DNA from: Pseudomonas fragi
Lineage (GTDB): Bacteria; Pseudomonadota; Gammaproteobacteria; Pseudomonadales; Pseudomonadaceae
DNA length: 64,000 nt
Assembly: GCF_025426255.1 (NCBI RefSeq)
Contig: NZ_CP104861.1
Location: 3,658,001 to 3,722,000 of the forward strand
Reading direction: 5' to 3'
The notes under the pieces were generated by a model, which saw nothing but the letters and a program-made list of their open reading frames with translations, was not told the DNA's origin and searched no databases. Shown here in pieces: positions 43,539 through 52,243 of the stretch. Numbering within the stretch: position 1 is the stretch's first letter; each line of letters begins with the position of its first letter. The position numbers and the translations under genes are program-made.

Positions 43539-44006
43539 ATGCAGATTAAATTAAGCGCCATCGACCGCAAGATTCTCCGCCTGCTGCAACATAATGCCGA
43601 CCTGTCTGCCGCCGAGGTGGCGGAACACGTGGAGTTGTCACAGTCGCCCTGCTGGCGACGGATCCATCGACTGCAAGAGGAAGGCTTGATCGAGCGCAAG
43701 GTCGCCCTGCTCAATCCGAAAAAACTCGGGCTCAATATCGTTGTTTTCGTCAATGTGCGGCTGTCAGGCCACGGGCGACGTCATTTGACGGAGTTTGAAG
43801 AGGCGATTACCGATTACCCCGAAGTGATCGAGTGCTACACGATGGCAGGCGATATGGACTACCTGCTGAAGGTGGTCACCCATGACATCGACAGTTATGA
43901 ACGCTTTTTGCGCGATCACTTGCTGCAGAAGCCACACGTTCAGGAAGCCCACTCGAATATCGCCATGAGCGAGGTCAAGCGCACCACTGAGTTGCTGTTG
44001 GGCTAA
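43539..44006 (+). CDS. Lrp/AsnC-family regulator
   Basis: A 155-residue protein with the Lrp helix-turn-helix (LSAIDRKILRLLQHNADLSAAEVAEHVELSQSPCWRRIHRLQEEGLIERKVA, about 5-57) and a RAM effector domain (VECYTMAGDMDYLLKVVTHDIDSYERFLRDHLLQ). It is divergent from the leucine dehydrogenase gene, which it probably activates in response to a branched-chain amino acid. The AT-rich gap 43355-43538 holds the shared promoters. Confidence 0.88.
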   Translation: MQIKLSAIDRKILRLLQHNADLSAAEVAEHVELSQSPCWRRIHRLQEEGLIERKVALLNPKKLGLNIVVFVNVRLSGHGRRHLTEFEEAITDYPEVIECYTMAGDMDYLLKVVTHDIDSYERFLRDHLLQKPHVQEAHSNIAMSEVKRTTELLLG

Positions 44007-44077
44007 CAGTACAGGCCGCGGGATAGAAGCCTGGGCCAAGGAATGGAAAATTATTTTCCAGATAGCGCGGAAAAAAC

Positions 44078-44106
44078 TTGCTTTGCAAATGATAATGATT
44101 ACTATT
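44078..44106 (+). promoter_or_regulatory. Fur box and promoter of the PrrF-like sRNA
   Basis: AATGATAATGATTACTATT (44088-44106) is very close to the Fur consensus GATAATGATAATCATTATC. It overlaps a promoter with TTGCTT at 44078-44083 and TACTAT at 44100-44105 (16-base spacer). Fur with iron would block transcription of the sRNA. Confidence 0.85.
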
Positions 44107-44110
44107 GCAT

Positions 44111-44227
44111 GCAGCTGGTCGCGAGATCAGTCGATAATTCAAAGGACCTTAGGTCGGTCTTTTGAATTAGCTCCTCATCAGGCTAATCACGGTTATTTGA
44201 CCCGGCTTCTGGCCGGGTCTTTTTTTT
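44111..44227 (+). ncRNA. prrF: PrrF-type iron-responsive small RNA
   Basis: About 117 bases run from the Fur-controlled promoter to a terminator (GACCCGGC-TTCT-GCCGGGTC then nine T). The RNA contains CTGGTCGCGAGATCAG, the conserved PrrF core segment as I recall it from P. aeruginosa, a GACCTTAGGTC-containing inverted repeat with AAAGGACC and GGTCTTTTGAA arms, and GGCTAATCACGGTTATTTGACCCGGC. PrrF RNAs are made when iron is low and repress mRNAs of iron-rich proteins such as sodB and aconitase. Only one copy lies here; P. aeruginosa has two in tandem, so the second is presumably elsewhere. Confidence 0.85.
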
Positions 44228-44542
44228 GCGGCCAGTTTTCTGGCTCTGCGTGCTTCAGGCTAATGAAGTCTGGTGTGCGGTCGGTTTTTTTCAGTGACCG
44301 CTACGATGTTGGCGATGATAGCAAAAGAACATCGGGAAACGGAAGCCTGAAGTCCTGGACTATGGCCGTAATGGCAATTTAGCACTTGAGAATCACTCGC
44401 AAAAACACTAAAATCGTGCTGCGTCAAGGATGACGCCCCCCTTCGTATTCCCCTACATCTTATTGTCCAAAATTCCGTATTGGCCTATCGCCATAGCGAT
44501 GTACAGTAACGCCCACAATCATCAGATTTTGGGATTTGGACC
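44228..44542 (+). other. Region between prrF and the carboxypeptidase gene, with a promoter and an RsmA-like hairpin
   Basis: No gene is seen. An AGCGGTC..GACCGC-type inverted repeat is near 44277-44303. A good sigma-70 promoter occurs at 44386-44414 (TTGAGA, 17 bases, TAAAAT). The predicted start falls at about 44421, at the foot of a perfect hairpin GCGTCA-AGGA-TGACGC (44421-44436) whose loop region UCAAGGAUGA fits the RsmA/RsmE consensus. The coding region starts at 44543. Confidence 0.5.
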
Positions 44543-45694
44543 ATGACCGTGGCGCCCTCTTCACTTCATATCAGCAGCGACTTCGACAGCGGCAACATTC
44601 AGGTGCTGGACGCCAGCAACCCGCTGCAGGTAAAGCTCGCCATCAAACCGGACACCAAGAGCCCGCACTTTCAGTGGTTCCACTTCAAGGCTGATGGCCT
44701 GACGCCGGGGCATACCCACCATTTTCAATTAAGCAATGCCAGCCAGTCTTCCTACAATAAAGCGTGGGAAGGCTATCAGGCCGTTGCCTCATACGATCAC
44801 GAAAACTGGTTCCGGGTGCCTACTGAATTCGACGGCACAGCACTGAATTTTCAACTTGCAGCCGAACAACCTCAGGTCTGGTTTGCCTACTTCGAACCCT
44901 ACAGCCGCGCACGCCATGATCAACTGATCAAGAACGCACTGCAGTGGTCAGGTTGCGAGTTGCTGGCCACCGGCAAAAGTGTTGAAGGTCGCGACATCCA
45001 ATTGCTGCGCAAAGGCAACGGCGCCAGCCACAAGCGCAAGATCTGGATCATCGCCCAGCAGCACCCCGGCGAGCATATGGCCGAATGGTTTATGGAAGGG
45101 ATCTTCGAGCGTCTCGAACAAGGCAGCGACCCGCAAATGCGCAAGCTGCTGGATTTCGCTGACCTGTACCTGATCCCCAACATGAACCCCGACGGCGCGT
45201 TTCACGGGCACTTGCGTACCAACGCCAACGGTCAGGACCTGAACCGCGCCTGGCAAAACACCAGCCCGCAGGTCAGCCCGGAAGTATTTTTCGCCCTGGA
45301 GCAGATGGCTCACTACGGTGTCGACCTGTTTCTGGATATCCACGGCGACGAAGAAATCCCCTATATATTCACCGCCGGCTGTGAAGGCAATCCGGGCTAC
45401 ACCCCGCGGCTGGCGACCCTGGAGGAGCGCTTTCGCAGCCACCTTGGCGCGCTGACCAAGGACTTTCAGACCGTGCACGGCTACACCCGCGACGAGCCCG
45501 GGCAAGCCAATATGACCCTGGCCTGCAACAGCGTCGGCCAGCGCTTTGACTGCCTGTCGTTGACCCTGGAGATGCCATTCAAGGACAACAACGATGCACC
45601 GAACCCGCAGACTGGCTGGGATGGCAAACGTTCGAAGCAGTTGGCCAAGGATGTGCTGACAACCCTGTCGGCGATGGTCAAGGAGCTTCGCTAA
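44543..45694 (+). CDS. M14-family zinc carboxypeptidase
   Basis: The 383-residue protein has an N-terminal beta-sandwich (about 1-115) and a zinc carboxypeptidase domain of the cytosolic carboxypeptidase-like (M14D) group. Zinc ligands are His and Glu in QQHPGEHMAEW (HxxE, about 174-177) and His in LFLDIHGDEE; the catalytic Glu is probably in SLTLEMPFKD. NMNPDGAFHGHLRTNANGQDLNRAW is the substrate-binding segment. No signal peptide, so cytoplasmic. The related eukaryotic enzymes trim glutamates from tubulin; the bacterial substrate is unknown. The 3' end overlaps the convergent csu tip gene by four bases. Confidence 0.88.
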   Translation: MTVAPSSLHISSDFDSGNIQVLDASNPLQVKLAIKPDTKSPHFQWFHFKADGLTPGHTHHFQLSNASQSSYNKAWEGYQAVASYDHENWFRVPTEFDGTALNFQLAAEQPQVWFAYFEPYSRARHDQLIKNALQWSGCELLATGKSVEGRDIQLLRKGNGASHKRKIWIIAQQHPGEHMAEWFMEGIFERLEQGSDPQMRKLLDFADLYLIPNMNPDGAFHGHLRTNANGQDLNRAWQNTSPQVSPEVFFALEQMAHYGVDLFLDIHGDEEIPYIFTAGCEGNPGYTPRLATLEERFRSHLGALTKDFQTVHGYTRDEPGQANMTLACNSVGQRFDCLSLTLEMPFKDNNDAPNPQTGWDGKRSKQLAKDVLTTLSAMVKELR

Positions 45695-46641
45695 AACCCC
45701 ACGTCCAGCACCACGCTGTCGGTGTAGGCACCGGCTGGCGGCGTGGCCTGGTCGGTATAAATCTTGGCGTTGTAGTTGAATATCTGGCTGCCTGTGCCCA
45801 ACCCGTTGCCGGGGTTGACCTCGGCAGTCGAACTCGCCCGCCGGGCACTGCCCACGTTGCCCCAGCGGGTAGTACCGGCACTTTGGAAAATATCGTAGGC
45901 CAAAAAGTTAGTGCCGAAAATCATCTGCCGCCGCCCGCCCACACTGACGGGATGCAGGCCATCACTCAAACCCACGGTGTAGGCACTGCCTTTGGTGCAG
46001 GCCACACTGATGGTCTGACTGACCGGGGTAAACCCGCTGATCACCGGCGCATTGCCAAAAGTAATAACGGGAGCGCTGATGGTGCAGTCGTTGGCCACCG
46101 TCATGGTTACGGTCAGGGTGCTGACCTTGTTGACCCCCGAGTCTGACCCAAGGCAAACGCCTAAAGCGCCCAAGCCGGTGCAGTAGTACCAATCCCATCG
46201 CACACTCAGTGTTTCGGTGTAGATCCCTGCCGCGACATTATTGATCGAGGTCATGAAGTACAAAGGAATAATACTGGGTGCCGTAGTGCCCAGCAGCCCG
46301 TTGCTGGCAAAGTCGAATGCCGTTCCACGGGTAATGGGATGAGTGCCATTAGTGCCCGCACTGATCGAGTAGGCAATCACATCTCCGGTAGGTCCTAGCA
46401 TTCCACTCTGGGCCGAGGTGATCGTGGCCTTGAAGTAGGCGGTGCTGAATAGCGCGATCCCTCCGGGAGTGCAGGTGAGGCCAGCACTTGTTGAGGAAGT
46501 GTTTTGAGCCACGGTACGCACCAACGTTGAACTGATCGTTCCATAACCGGCCGGGCTGGCGACCGCCGCCGCAGTACAACCTGCCTCTACTTCGGACAAA
46601 GCAAAGCAACACAATAGGCATAGCCCGATTGCACACTTCAT
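45691..46641 (-). CDS. csuE: Csu-type pilus tip adhesin, two spore-coat-U domains
   Basis: A 316-residue secreted protein (signal MKCAIGLCLLCCFALSEVEA) with two coat-U (SCPU) domains, residues about 22-155 and 175-316; the second shows DCTISAPVITFGNAPVISGFTPVSQTISVACTKGSAYTVGLSDG and the terminal donor strand PPAGAYTDSVVLDVGF. In Acinetobacter CsuE is the two-domain tip protein that binds surfaces. The ATG at 46641 overlaps the usher stop (ATGA). It is the last gene of the operon. Confidence 0.83.
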   Translation of the reverse strand: MKCAIGLCLLCCFALSEVEAGCTAAAVASPAGYGTISSTLVRTVAQNTSSTSAGLTCTPGGIALFSTAYFKATITSAQSGMLGPTGDVIAYSISAGTNGTHPITRGTAFDFASNGLLGTTAPSIIPLYFMTSINNVAAGIYTETLSVRWDWYYCTGLGALGVCLGSDSGVNKVSTLTVTMTVANDCTISAPVITFGNAPVISGFTPVSQTISVACTKGSAYTVGLSDGLHPVSVGGRRQMIFGTNFLAYDIFQSAGTTRWGNVGSARRASSTAEVNPGNGLGTGSQIFNYNAKIYTDQATPPAGAYTDSVVLDVGF

Positions 46642-48974
46642 TGGCACACCACCGGCTCGATCAAAGGCACCTGGTCCGCCTCCGGCACCAGTTCGAATTG
46701 TGCCTTGCACTGCTGGCCATCAGGCAGGATCACTTGCAGCGAGTTTTTTGCCACCAGGTTTTCCAGGTACACCAACCCGTCCCAGCCGACGACCGCACGC
46801 GAGCCGTTTTGCTCATTCAATACCGCACTGCCCAACCCCAGGTTTTGCTGCTGGGCATTGACCAGACGCACGCTGGCAGCGGCCACCCGCTTTAATGGAA
46901 ACTCCAGCAAGTAGCCACTTCCACGACGCACCGCCACCCGCTGCTCGACCGTAGGGCTGAGGACGTTGACCGGCAGGTTCAACGGATCTATTTCGTATTT
47001 TCCGCGATAGTAGGCACTGCTCCAGGGCACCAGCAGATGACCGTTTTTATCGGTATTGCCTACCCACTGGTTTTCATACAACACGCCAATATCGGAAAAA
47101 TCCCCGGTACTGACTACGACAAAAGCGTCGTCAATACGGTTGGCCGCAAATACCTGATTGTCCATCCAGACCAGTGACCCACTGGCATCGCCCCAACGTG
47201 TTTGCTGAGCTGAAGTACCATAAACGCCTGCTTGCAGCTGCACCGACTGCATCCGCCAGGTCAGGTCGGCCTGGCGGTAGTCAGGTGTGTCGCCATGGGC
47301 ATACCCCAGGTTGAAACCAACGCCCCCCTGCGTCGGAACCCCGCGACTGTAATTGACCCGTTGCTGGGTGGCGCCCGTGGTGCTGCGCTCGGTGCTGAAG
47401 CTCATGCTGGCGTTCAGATCAAACGGCACCACAATCTGCGCCTGCAGCGCCCAGTTACTGTCGCCAAACTGACGATTGGCCGAGACGTACACACTGCTGT
47501 TGAACCACAACGGCTTGCTCCAGCTCAGGTTAAGCAAACGGGTACGCGAAGTATCGGCGGCCACCACATCAAAATACCCGGCGCCCAGACTGCCAAAGCG
47601 ATCCAGGTTCAAGCTCAGGGTCAATTGCTCGCTACGCTGGCTGAGGCTGATGTAATCACTGTCGACTACCGAGAGATCGGCATAGTCGGAAAATCGTTGC
47701 AAACGCTGATAGGCAAGACTGAAACGTTGCGCGCTGTACTGGTAGCCCACGCTCAACTGGCGGCCATCGCGGCCATCGAACTGGCTTTGGCTCACGGCAC
47801 TGTTGAGTACACCAAAGTTACCCAACTTGAGATTGCCCCCCATACCGCCCAAGGTCAGCGAGTCAGAGGCCTCAAGGTGACTTTCAAGGGTCAGGCTGTC
47901 GGTCAGGCCATAGCGCAGGCTACCCGACGTCACACCCGGGCCGTAGGCAAAGTTACGGACCCCATACTCCCTACGCACGCTGCCCGCCGACACCGAAAAA
48001 TCACTCAGGCCTTTTTGCAGCAAGGTACTGGTCACATAAAACGGCACGCTGGTAGAAACCTGCCGCCCCAGCGCGTCGGTGGTCACCACCACGGCCTCGC
48101 CTGCGCCATTGATAAAGGGAATATTGGTCAGGGTATAAGGCCCAGGTTGCAAGTTTTCGCTGGAGGACTTGAAGCCATTTATGAACAGGTCGACTGAAGA
48201 CGGAACCGCCGCCTCCCCGGAGAACTGCGGCAACGGATAGGTCACAAGATCAGGACGCACGCCAAAGTCTCGCGATAGCTGCACCCCGCCCATGCGCACG
48301 GAACTGGTCCAGGGCAAGGCGCCGCTGATCAGGTCGCCCGCCTCGTAGGTGAGCATTCGCTCGTCATCGGAAAAGCGCCAGAGCGTGTCATAGCGGCGGT
48401 AGCCATTATCCATCTGGCTATCGGCGGTACCCACAATGCTGCGCCGGTATTGCCCGGTGTTTGACAGCGTGCCCCAACTGTCAAACAGCCGTATTTCATT
48501 CCAGGCGGCCAGATAAGTGCCAGCATCGTCTGTATCGTTCAGGTACAGGTCGTAGTTGAGCAAGCCGCCAAAGCTACTCACCGCCTCCGTGCGCGGATAG
48601 CTTGAACGCCTGCCAAAGTGCTGCTCAGGCAGCCATTCGGGGGGTACGTCGAGCAACAGGCGCTGGCCCTGAATATCGTACTCGCTGTGCAAACCAGGCA
48701 CGCTGTCGAGTCCCACTTCCTCCGGGCTGGCTACTGGCAGGCGAATACCCGACTCCTTCAAATCGGCCGCTGGCAGATACAGTTGACCTGCACGCTGTTG
48801 CACGTGAACCAGGCGCCCGGTATTCATTTGATTAACCACCAATTCCAGATACAGCGATGCATCGGCGACCGCCTGTATATTGGCGGGCGGTGGCGGCAGT
48901 TCTGCTGCCTCACTGATTGGCACCGCCAGTGCACTGCACAAGCCGATGATGGCCAACATCAGTGCCCGGCTCAC
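46638..48974 (-). CDS. csuD: Outer-membrane fimbrial usher, Csu type
   Basis: The usher forms the outer-membrane pore through which pilus subunits are assembled. About 778 residues; the N-domain includes LYLELVVNQMNTGRLVHV and the barrel contains ALPWTSSVRMGGVQLSRDFGVRPDLVTYPLPQFSGEAAVPSSVDLFINGFK, a strong PapC/FimD-family pattern, with a plug and C-terminal domains (SGYLLEFPLKRVAAASVRLVNAQQQ; DQVPLIEPVVCQ). I chose GTG 48974 (GGGATGAGG upstream), which starts a signal peptide SRALMLAIIGLCSALAVPISEA; ATG 49010 and an internal ATG at 48959 are alternatives. Confidence 0.87.
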   Translation of the reverse strand: MSRALMLAIIGLCSALAVPISEAAELPPPPANIQAVADASLYLELVVNQMNTGRLVHVQQRAGQLYLPAADLKESGIRLPVASPEEVGLDSVPGLHSEYDIQGQRLLLDVPPEWLPEQHFGRRSSYPRTEAVSSFGGLLNYDLYLNDTDDAGTYLAAWNEIRLFDSWGTLSNTGQYRRSIVGTADSQMDNGYRRYDTLWRFSDDERMLTYEAGDLISGALPWTSSVRMGGVQLSRDFGVRPDLVTYPLPQFSGEAAVPSSVDLFINGFKSSSENLQPGPYTLTNIPFINGAGEAVVVTTDALGRQVSTSVPFYVTSTLLQKGLSDFSVSAGSVRREYGVRNFAYGPGVTSGSLRYGLTDSLTLESHLEASDSLTLGGMGGNLKLGNFGVLNSAVSQSQFDGRDGRQLSVGYQYSAQRFSLAYQRLQRFSDYADLSVVDSDYISLSQRSEQLTLSLNLDRFGSLGAGYFDVVAADTSRTRLLNLSWSKPLWFNSSVYVSANRQFGDSNWALQAQIVVPFDLNASMSFSTERSTTGATQQRVNYSRGVPTQGGVGFNLGYAHGDTPDYRQADLTWRMQSVQLQAGVYGTSAQQTRWGDASGSLVWMDNQVFAANRIDDAFVVVSTGDFSDIGVLYENQWVGNTDKNGHLLVPWSSAYYRGKYEIDPLNLPVNVLSPTVEQRVAVRRGSGYLLEFPLKRVAAASVRLVNAQQQNLGLGSAVLNEQNGSRAVVGWDGLVYLENLVAKNSLQVILPDGQQCKAQFELVPEADQVPLIEPVVCQ

Positions 48975-49101
48975 GTCCTCATCCCGTCCCTCAATGGCTG
49001 CTCCTTGCAAACGCTCCCGCGGTTACATTCAACACCGCGCTACGTCATGCCGTTGTCAGGGGGACTTGCTAAAGGCCAATTGCGACTACTGAACCCTGCG
49101 T

Positions 49102-49881
49102 TTATTGACCTAAAGGCACCGCCTGCACCTTGGTCTGACCATTGACCCGTACTTGCAACGCATCGCCCTGGGCCAACGGCGCTGGCCAGCGCATCGTTGC
49201 ACCCGGCAACACATAGCCCAGCAAACCATCTACCATCGATTGCGACTTGCCACCCGACTTGAGCACCGCCTCGGTCAGTCGCGCATGCACCGAGCCACGA
49301 TTACGGATCTCGATATAGGGCTTGCCATCGACCTTGACGGTGCGACCGCTCAATTGCGGTAAGCCGATACCGGCAGCATCACGTGGGCGGCTTGCATCCA
49401 CCTTGCTCCACAGCCCGGCGCCATAAGCAAACAGCGGCACCGAGTAGCGCATTTGCAATCGAATCGTCGCCGCCGTCTTGGTGCTGTCATTCGCCGCAGG
49501 AGGCAGGGCCGAAGGGATTTCATCGATGATGATGCGGTAGGCATGCTCCTCGCCTGCGGGAAAAGACTTGGTCCGGGTCAAACGAATCAGCTGCTTTTGC
49601 CCAGGCCCGATAGTGGCCACCGGCGGGCTGCCAATCACATCACGCTGATTTTGATACTGATCGTCAAAGCCGTCCTGATTCCAGGCAAATACCCGTATCT
49701 GCATACTGGCAGGCTCATCTCCGCGGTTTTCCAACCACAAGGCACTGGCTTGCTGATCGGCTTCCAGTACCGGATCGATAGGCCAGATCAAAATCGAACT
49801 GGCTGCCAGAGCCTGCTGAGTAATCCCCAACGTCAGCAGGCAACAGGCCAAACCTTGAAGCGGCCGTAAAAATAAGTGCAT
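49102..49881 (-). CDS. csuC: Periplasmic pilus chaperone, Csu type
   Basis: A 259-residue chaperone with a signal peptide (LFLRPLQGLACCLLTLGITQQALAA) and two immunoglobulin-like domains. It shows SSILIWPIDPVLEADQQASALWLENRGDEPASMQIRVFAWNQDG (donor strand side), PPVATIGPGQKQLIRLTR, and RLQMRYSVPLFAYG (family PapD signature region). It carries subunits to the usher. Start ATG 49881; an earlier in-frame ATG at 49887 is possible. Confidence 0.88.
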   Translation of the reverse strand: MHLFLRPLQGLACCLLTLGITQQALAASSILIWPIDPVLEADQQASALWLENRGDEPASMQIRVFAWNQDGFDDQYQNQRDVIGSPPVATIGPGQKQLIRLTRTKSFPAGEEHAYRIIIDEIPSALPPAANDSTKTAATIRLQMRYSVPLFAYGAGLWSKVDASRPRDAAGIGLPQLSGRTVKVDGKPYIEIRNRGSVHARLTEAVLKSGGKSQSMVDGLLGYVLPGATMRWPAPLAQGDALQVRVNGQTKVQAVPLGQ

Positions 49882-49905
49882 AAACAAACTCCTGAACCCT
49901 GGACT

Positions 49906-50400
49906 TCAATAAGACAATTGCACTTGCACCGTATCGCTATAGGCACCCGCCGGTTGATTACCCGGCAGTAGCACATAGCCAAAAATCGGCAGGCTGATTG
50001 CGTTGGCATTGGTATAAGGCACGTTGACCGACTGCGCGATGCCCAGGCTCTGGCTGTGTGCAGCGTCCTGAAATAACTGGTATGCCACCCGTGCACTGCC
50101 ACTGCCGACCTGCAAATAACGCCCACTGGTGTTATGCAACCCGCCATCGACCTGCATGCTGACAGTCACCCCTGGCGTACACTGCAACGTAACGCCACCC
50201 ACCAGGTTCACACTGACTGGCGAGGTGGACAACGCCGGATACGTACCGAAGTTCAGACTGCCGTAAGTGCCGCCGGTACTGGTCACCAGACACCCCGCCA
50301 CGATGCCCGCGCCGACCTGAAACGTCGCAGTTGTTGCAGCGTGCAAAACACCGCTGCACGAACACAGCAGCATCAGTGACGCTGCGCACGGCCAGCCCAC
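49906..50400 (-). CDS. Spore-coat-U-domain pilus subunit (fourth in operon)
   Basis: A 164-residue secreted subunit with signal MGWPCAASLMLLCSCSGVLHA and the SCPU domain (AGCLVTSTGGTYGSLNFGTYPALS; VSVNLVGGVTLQCTPGVTVSMQVDGG; NQPAGAYSDTVQVQLSY). Start is a GTG at 50400 with no clear ribosome site, five bases past the upstream gene's stop, which suggests coupling; ATG 50373 is an alternative. By position it corresponds to CsuB. Confidence 0.8.
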   Translation of the reverse strand: MGWPCAASLMLLCSCSGVLHAATTATFQVGAGIVAGCLVTSTGGTYGSLNFGTYPALSTSPVSVNLVGGVTLQCTPGVTVSMQVDGGLHNTSGRYLQVGSGSARVAYQLFQDAAHSQSLGIAQSVNVPYTNANAISLPIFGYVLLPGNQPAGAYSDTVQVQLSY

Positions 50401-50405
50401 AAAGG

Positions 50406-50942
50406 TTAAAAGGTCAGTGAAACGTTAATGACGTCCGTGTAGCTACCCGCCGGAAGGCCGGTTTTACCCACCGCCTTGCCGTAAAGATTGATCGTCTGCG
50501 CTACGCCTGTACTGAGGCCGGGCGCGATGGTGCCGTTGATGGCTACCAAGGTGCTATGCCCTGTGTCGCTGTAAAGGTCATAGGGTACGAAGTGGCCATT
50601 ACTGTCCGACAAGGCACGAGTGCCCCCCGTGGAGAGCCCATCGTGAGCACCCGCCCCCACCGTAATTACCGGCGACGTACCGGCCGAACACTGAATCGTC
50701 AAGGCCCCACCGCCACTGCCCAGCACTTGCCCGTCGGCCTCAGTGAAAAGCGAGGTCGTGGTACCGAAGCTCAAAGTCCCGAAATCCAGCCCGCTGGTGC
50801 CCGTTGCCCCGTTAACCAGGCAACTGGTAGTCAGCGTTAACGTGGCATTGATGACACCGGTTACCGTGGTGGCTGCCTGTACCTGACTTGTCGCCATCAA
50901 GCCCAGCAATGTGAAACCCAACGTTGATGTAAGTACGCGCAT
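50406..50942 (-). CDS. Spore-coat-U-domain pilus subunit, probable major pilin
   Basis: A 178-residue protein: signal MRVLTSTLGFTLLGLMATSQVQA, then ATTVTGVINATLTLTTSCLVNGATGTSGLDFGTLSFG and the C-terminal LPAGSYTDVINVSLTF. The Gly/Thr-rich N-terminus and small size look most like the CsuA/B major pilin. Yet it is third in the operon, whereas csuA/B is first in Acinetobacter. ATG 50942 preferred to an in-frame upstream start at 50954. Confidence 0.82.
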   Translation of the reverse strand: MRVLTSTLGFTLLGLMATSQVQAATTVTGVINATLTLTTSCLVNGATGTSGLDFGTLSFGTTTSLFTEADGQVLGSGGGALTIQCSAGTSPVITVGAGAHDGLSTGGTRALSDSNGHFVPYDLYSDTGHSTLVAINGTIAPGLSTGVAQTINLYGKAVGKTGLPAGSYTDVINVSLTF

Positions 50943-50960
50943 CTTGCACCCCACTCATAT

Positions 50961-51497
50961 TTACCAATCCAACGTCACCCGCAGCGTGTCTCGATAGACA
51001 CCCGCCGGGAGCGCATTGGGATTCGCCATCACCATGCCATACACCGGAATCGGTACTTGGCCACCACTCACCACCTTGAATCTGTGCTGTTGCCCAATAC
51101 TGTAGCTATCGCTGCCAGCGGCATCGAAAAACAGATGATATGGAATCATGTGTCGCCCATTGCTCAATTGTCGCGTCGTGCCTTTAACGTGACTACCGCC
51201 ATCGATGGAGACCGAAAAACCCTTCACCGAAGGGTTGCAGTCCACCGCCAGATTACTTTCGCTGCCCTCAAGCAATGCTTCAAACGGGGTGTTCCAGGTC
51301 GGGCCGTGGCTGCCAAAATCGAGCACGCCAATCTTGCCCAGGCTGTACTCATCGACACTGCCTCCACTGCTTACCTGACAACTGGCCAGGATCACCAAAC
51401 GGGCTTGGATCTGCCCGCTGAGCATGGCTGCCTGCGCGTTTACGCCCAGCAAGACACAGGTCCCGAACAGGATTGAAATGCGCGCGGAGCCGGCCAT
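50961..51497 (-). CDS. Spore-coat-U-domain pilus subunit (second in operon)
   Basis: A 178-residue secreted subunit: signal (ISILFGTCVLLGVNAQAA), SCPU domain with SCQVSSGGSVDEYSLGKIGVLDFGSHGPTWNTPFEA, SNLAVDCNPSVKGFSVSIDGGSH and ending LPAGVYRDTLRVTLDW. AGGAG lies seven bases before ATG 51497; an ATG two codons earlier (51503) is too close to it. Probable minor subunit. Confidence 0.82.
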   Translation of the reverse strand: MAGSARISILFGTCVLLGVNAQAAMLSGQIQARLVILASCQVSSGGSVDEYSLGKIGVLDFGSHGPTWNTPFEALLEGSESNLAVDCNPSVKGFSVSIDGGSHVKGTTRQLSNGRHMIPYHLFFDAAGSDSYSIGQQHRFKVVSGGQVPIPVYGMVMANPNALPAGVYRDTLRVTLDW

Positions 51498-51513
51498 ATC
51501 CATACTCCTGTCG

Positions 51514-52038
51514 TTACCACGTGAGAGTGACTTTCAACAGGTCGGCATACAGCCCGACAGGAGGGATTAGCTGTAAAGGCTCGATCCGTCCATACAACGG
51601 CAAATCAACCGAGCCGCTGTCAGACACTGTGCCGCTGACAGGCACATTGACCAGTAACGGTATTTGCCGCGCCGGGTCACGAAACAGTCGATAAGGAATG
51701 GCCGGGCTGCCGGGCCCCAGGGTCAGATAACGAACATCGGCGTTGCCGCCGTGCTGGCCACCGTCGATTTGAAGTTGATAAGTCGTATCGGGATTACATT
51801 CCAAGCGGGGTAAACGCGGATTAATCAGTGCTGCACTCAAGGGTGCTGATGGGCCGTCCAGCCGCGATGTATGACCAAAATCAAGGATACCCAAGGAGTC
51901 GACACCCGCCTCGCGGGTTATGCCGACCAACTGGCAGCCTCGTTCGACGACGAGGCGAGTTTCCAGTTCGTACTGCGCAGACCATGCACAGCCACTGAAC
52001 AAGAAGCCAATAATGATTATCCCTGAACGATACCCCAC
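51514..52038 (-). CDS. Spore-coat-U-domain pilus subunit (first in operon)
   Basis: A 174-residue subunit with a signal (MGYRSGIIIIGFLFSGCAWSA) and a divergent SCPU domain (GCQLVGITREAGVDSLGILDFGHTSRLDG; LECNPDTTYQLQIDGGQHGG; PPVGLYADLLKVTLTW). The start is GTG 52038 with AAGGGA seven bases upstream. The operon promoter should lie in the 52039-52243 gap shared with the divergent kinase gene, though I see no clear consensus there. Confidence 0.8.
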   Translation of the reverse strand: MGYRSGIIIIGFLFSGCAWSAQYELETRLVVERGCQLVGITREAGVDSLGILDFGHTSRLDGPSAPLSAALINPRLPRLECNPDTTYQLQIDGGQHGGNADVRYLTLGPGSPAIPYRLFRDPARQIPLLVNVPVSGTVSDSGSVDLPLYGRIEPLQLIPPVGLYADLLKVTLTW

Positions 52039-52243
52039 GAGTTTTCCCTTTCATGGCGTGTTCTTATGCATGAAGGTTAGCAGCGTAGGATGATTCGTCC
52101 ATGAGACAGCGGAATTAAACAGACACAGACCGTTCATCGTAGGCTGTGCGCAGAACCTCTGCGTGCTAGTACTCGGCCCCGACACAATTAGTCGTTATCA
52201 TGCGCGACACTTTTTGCCCCACCCACGAGTGCCCAACCTGCTT

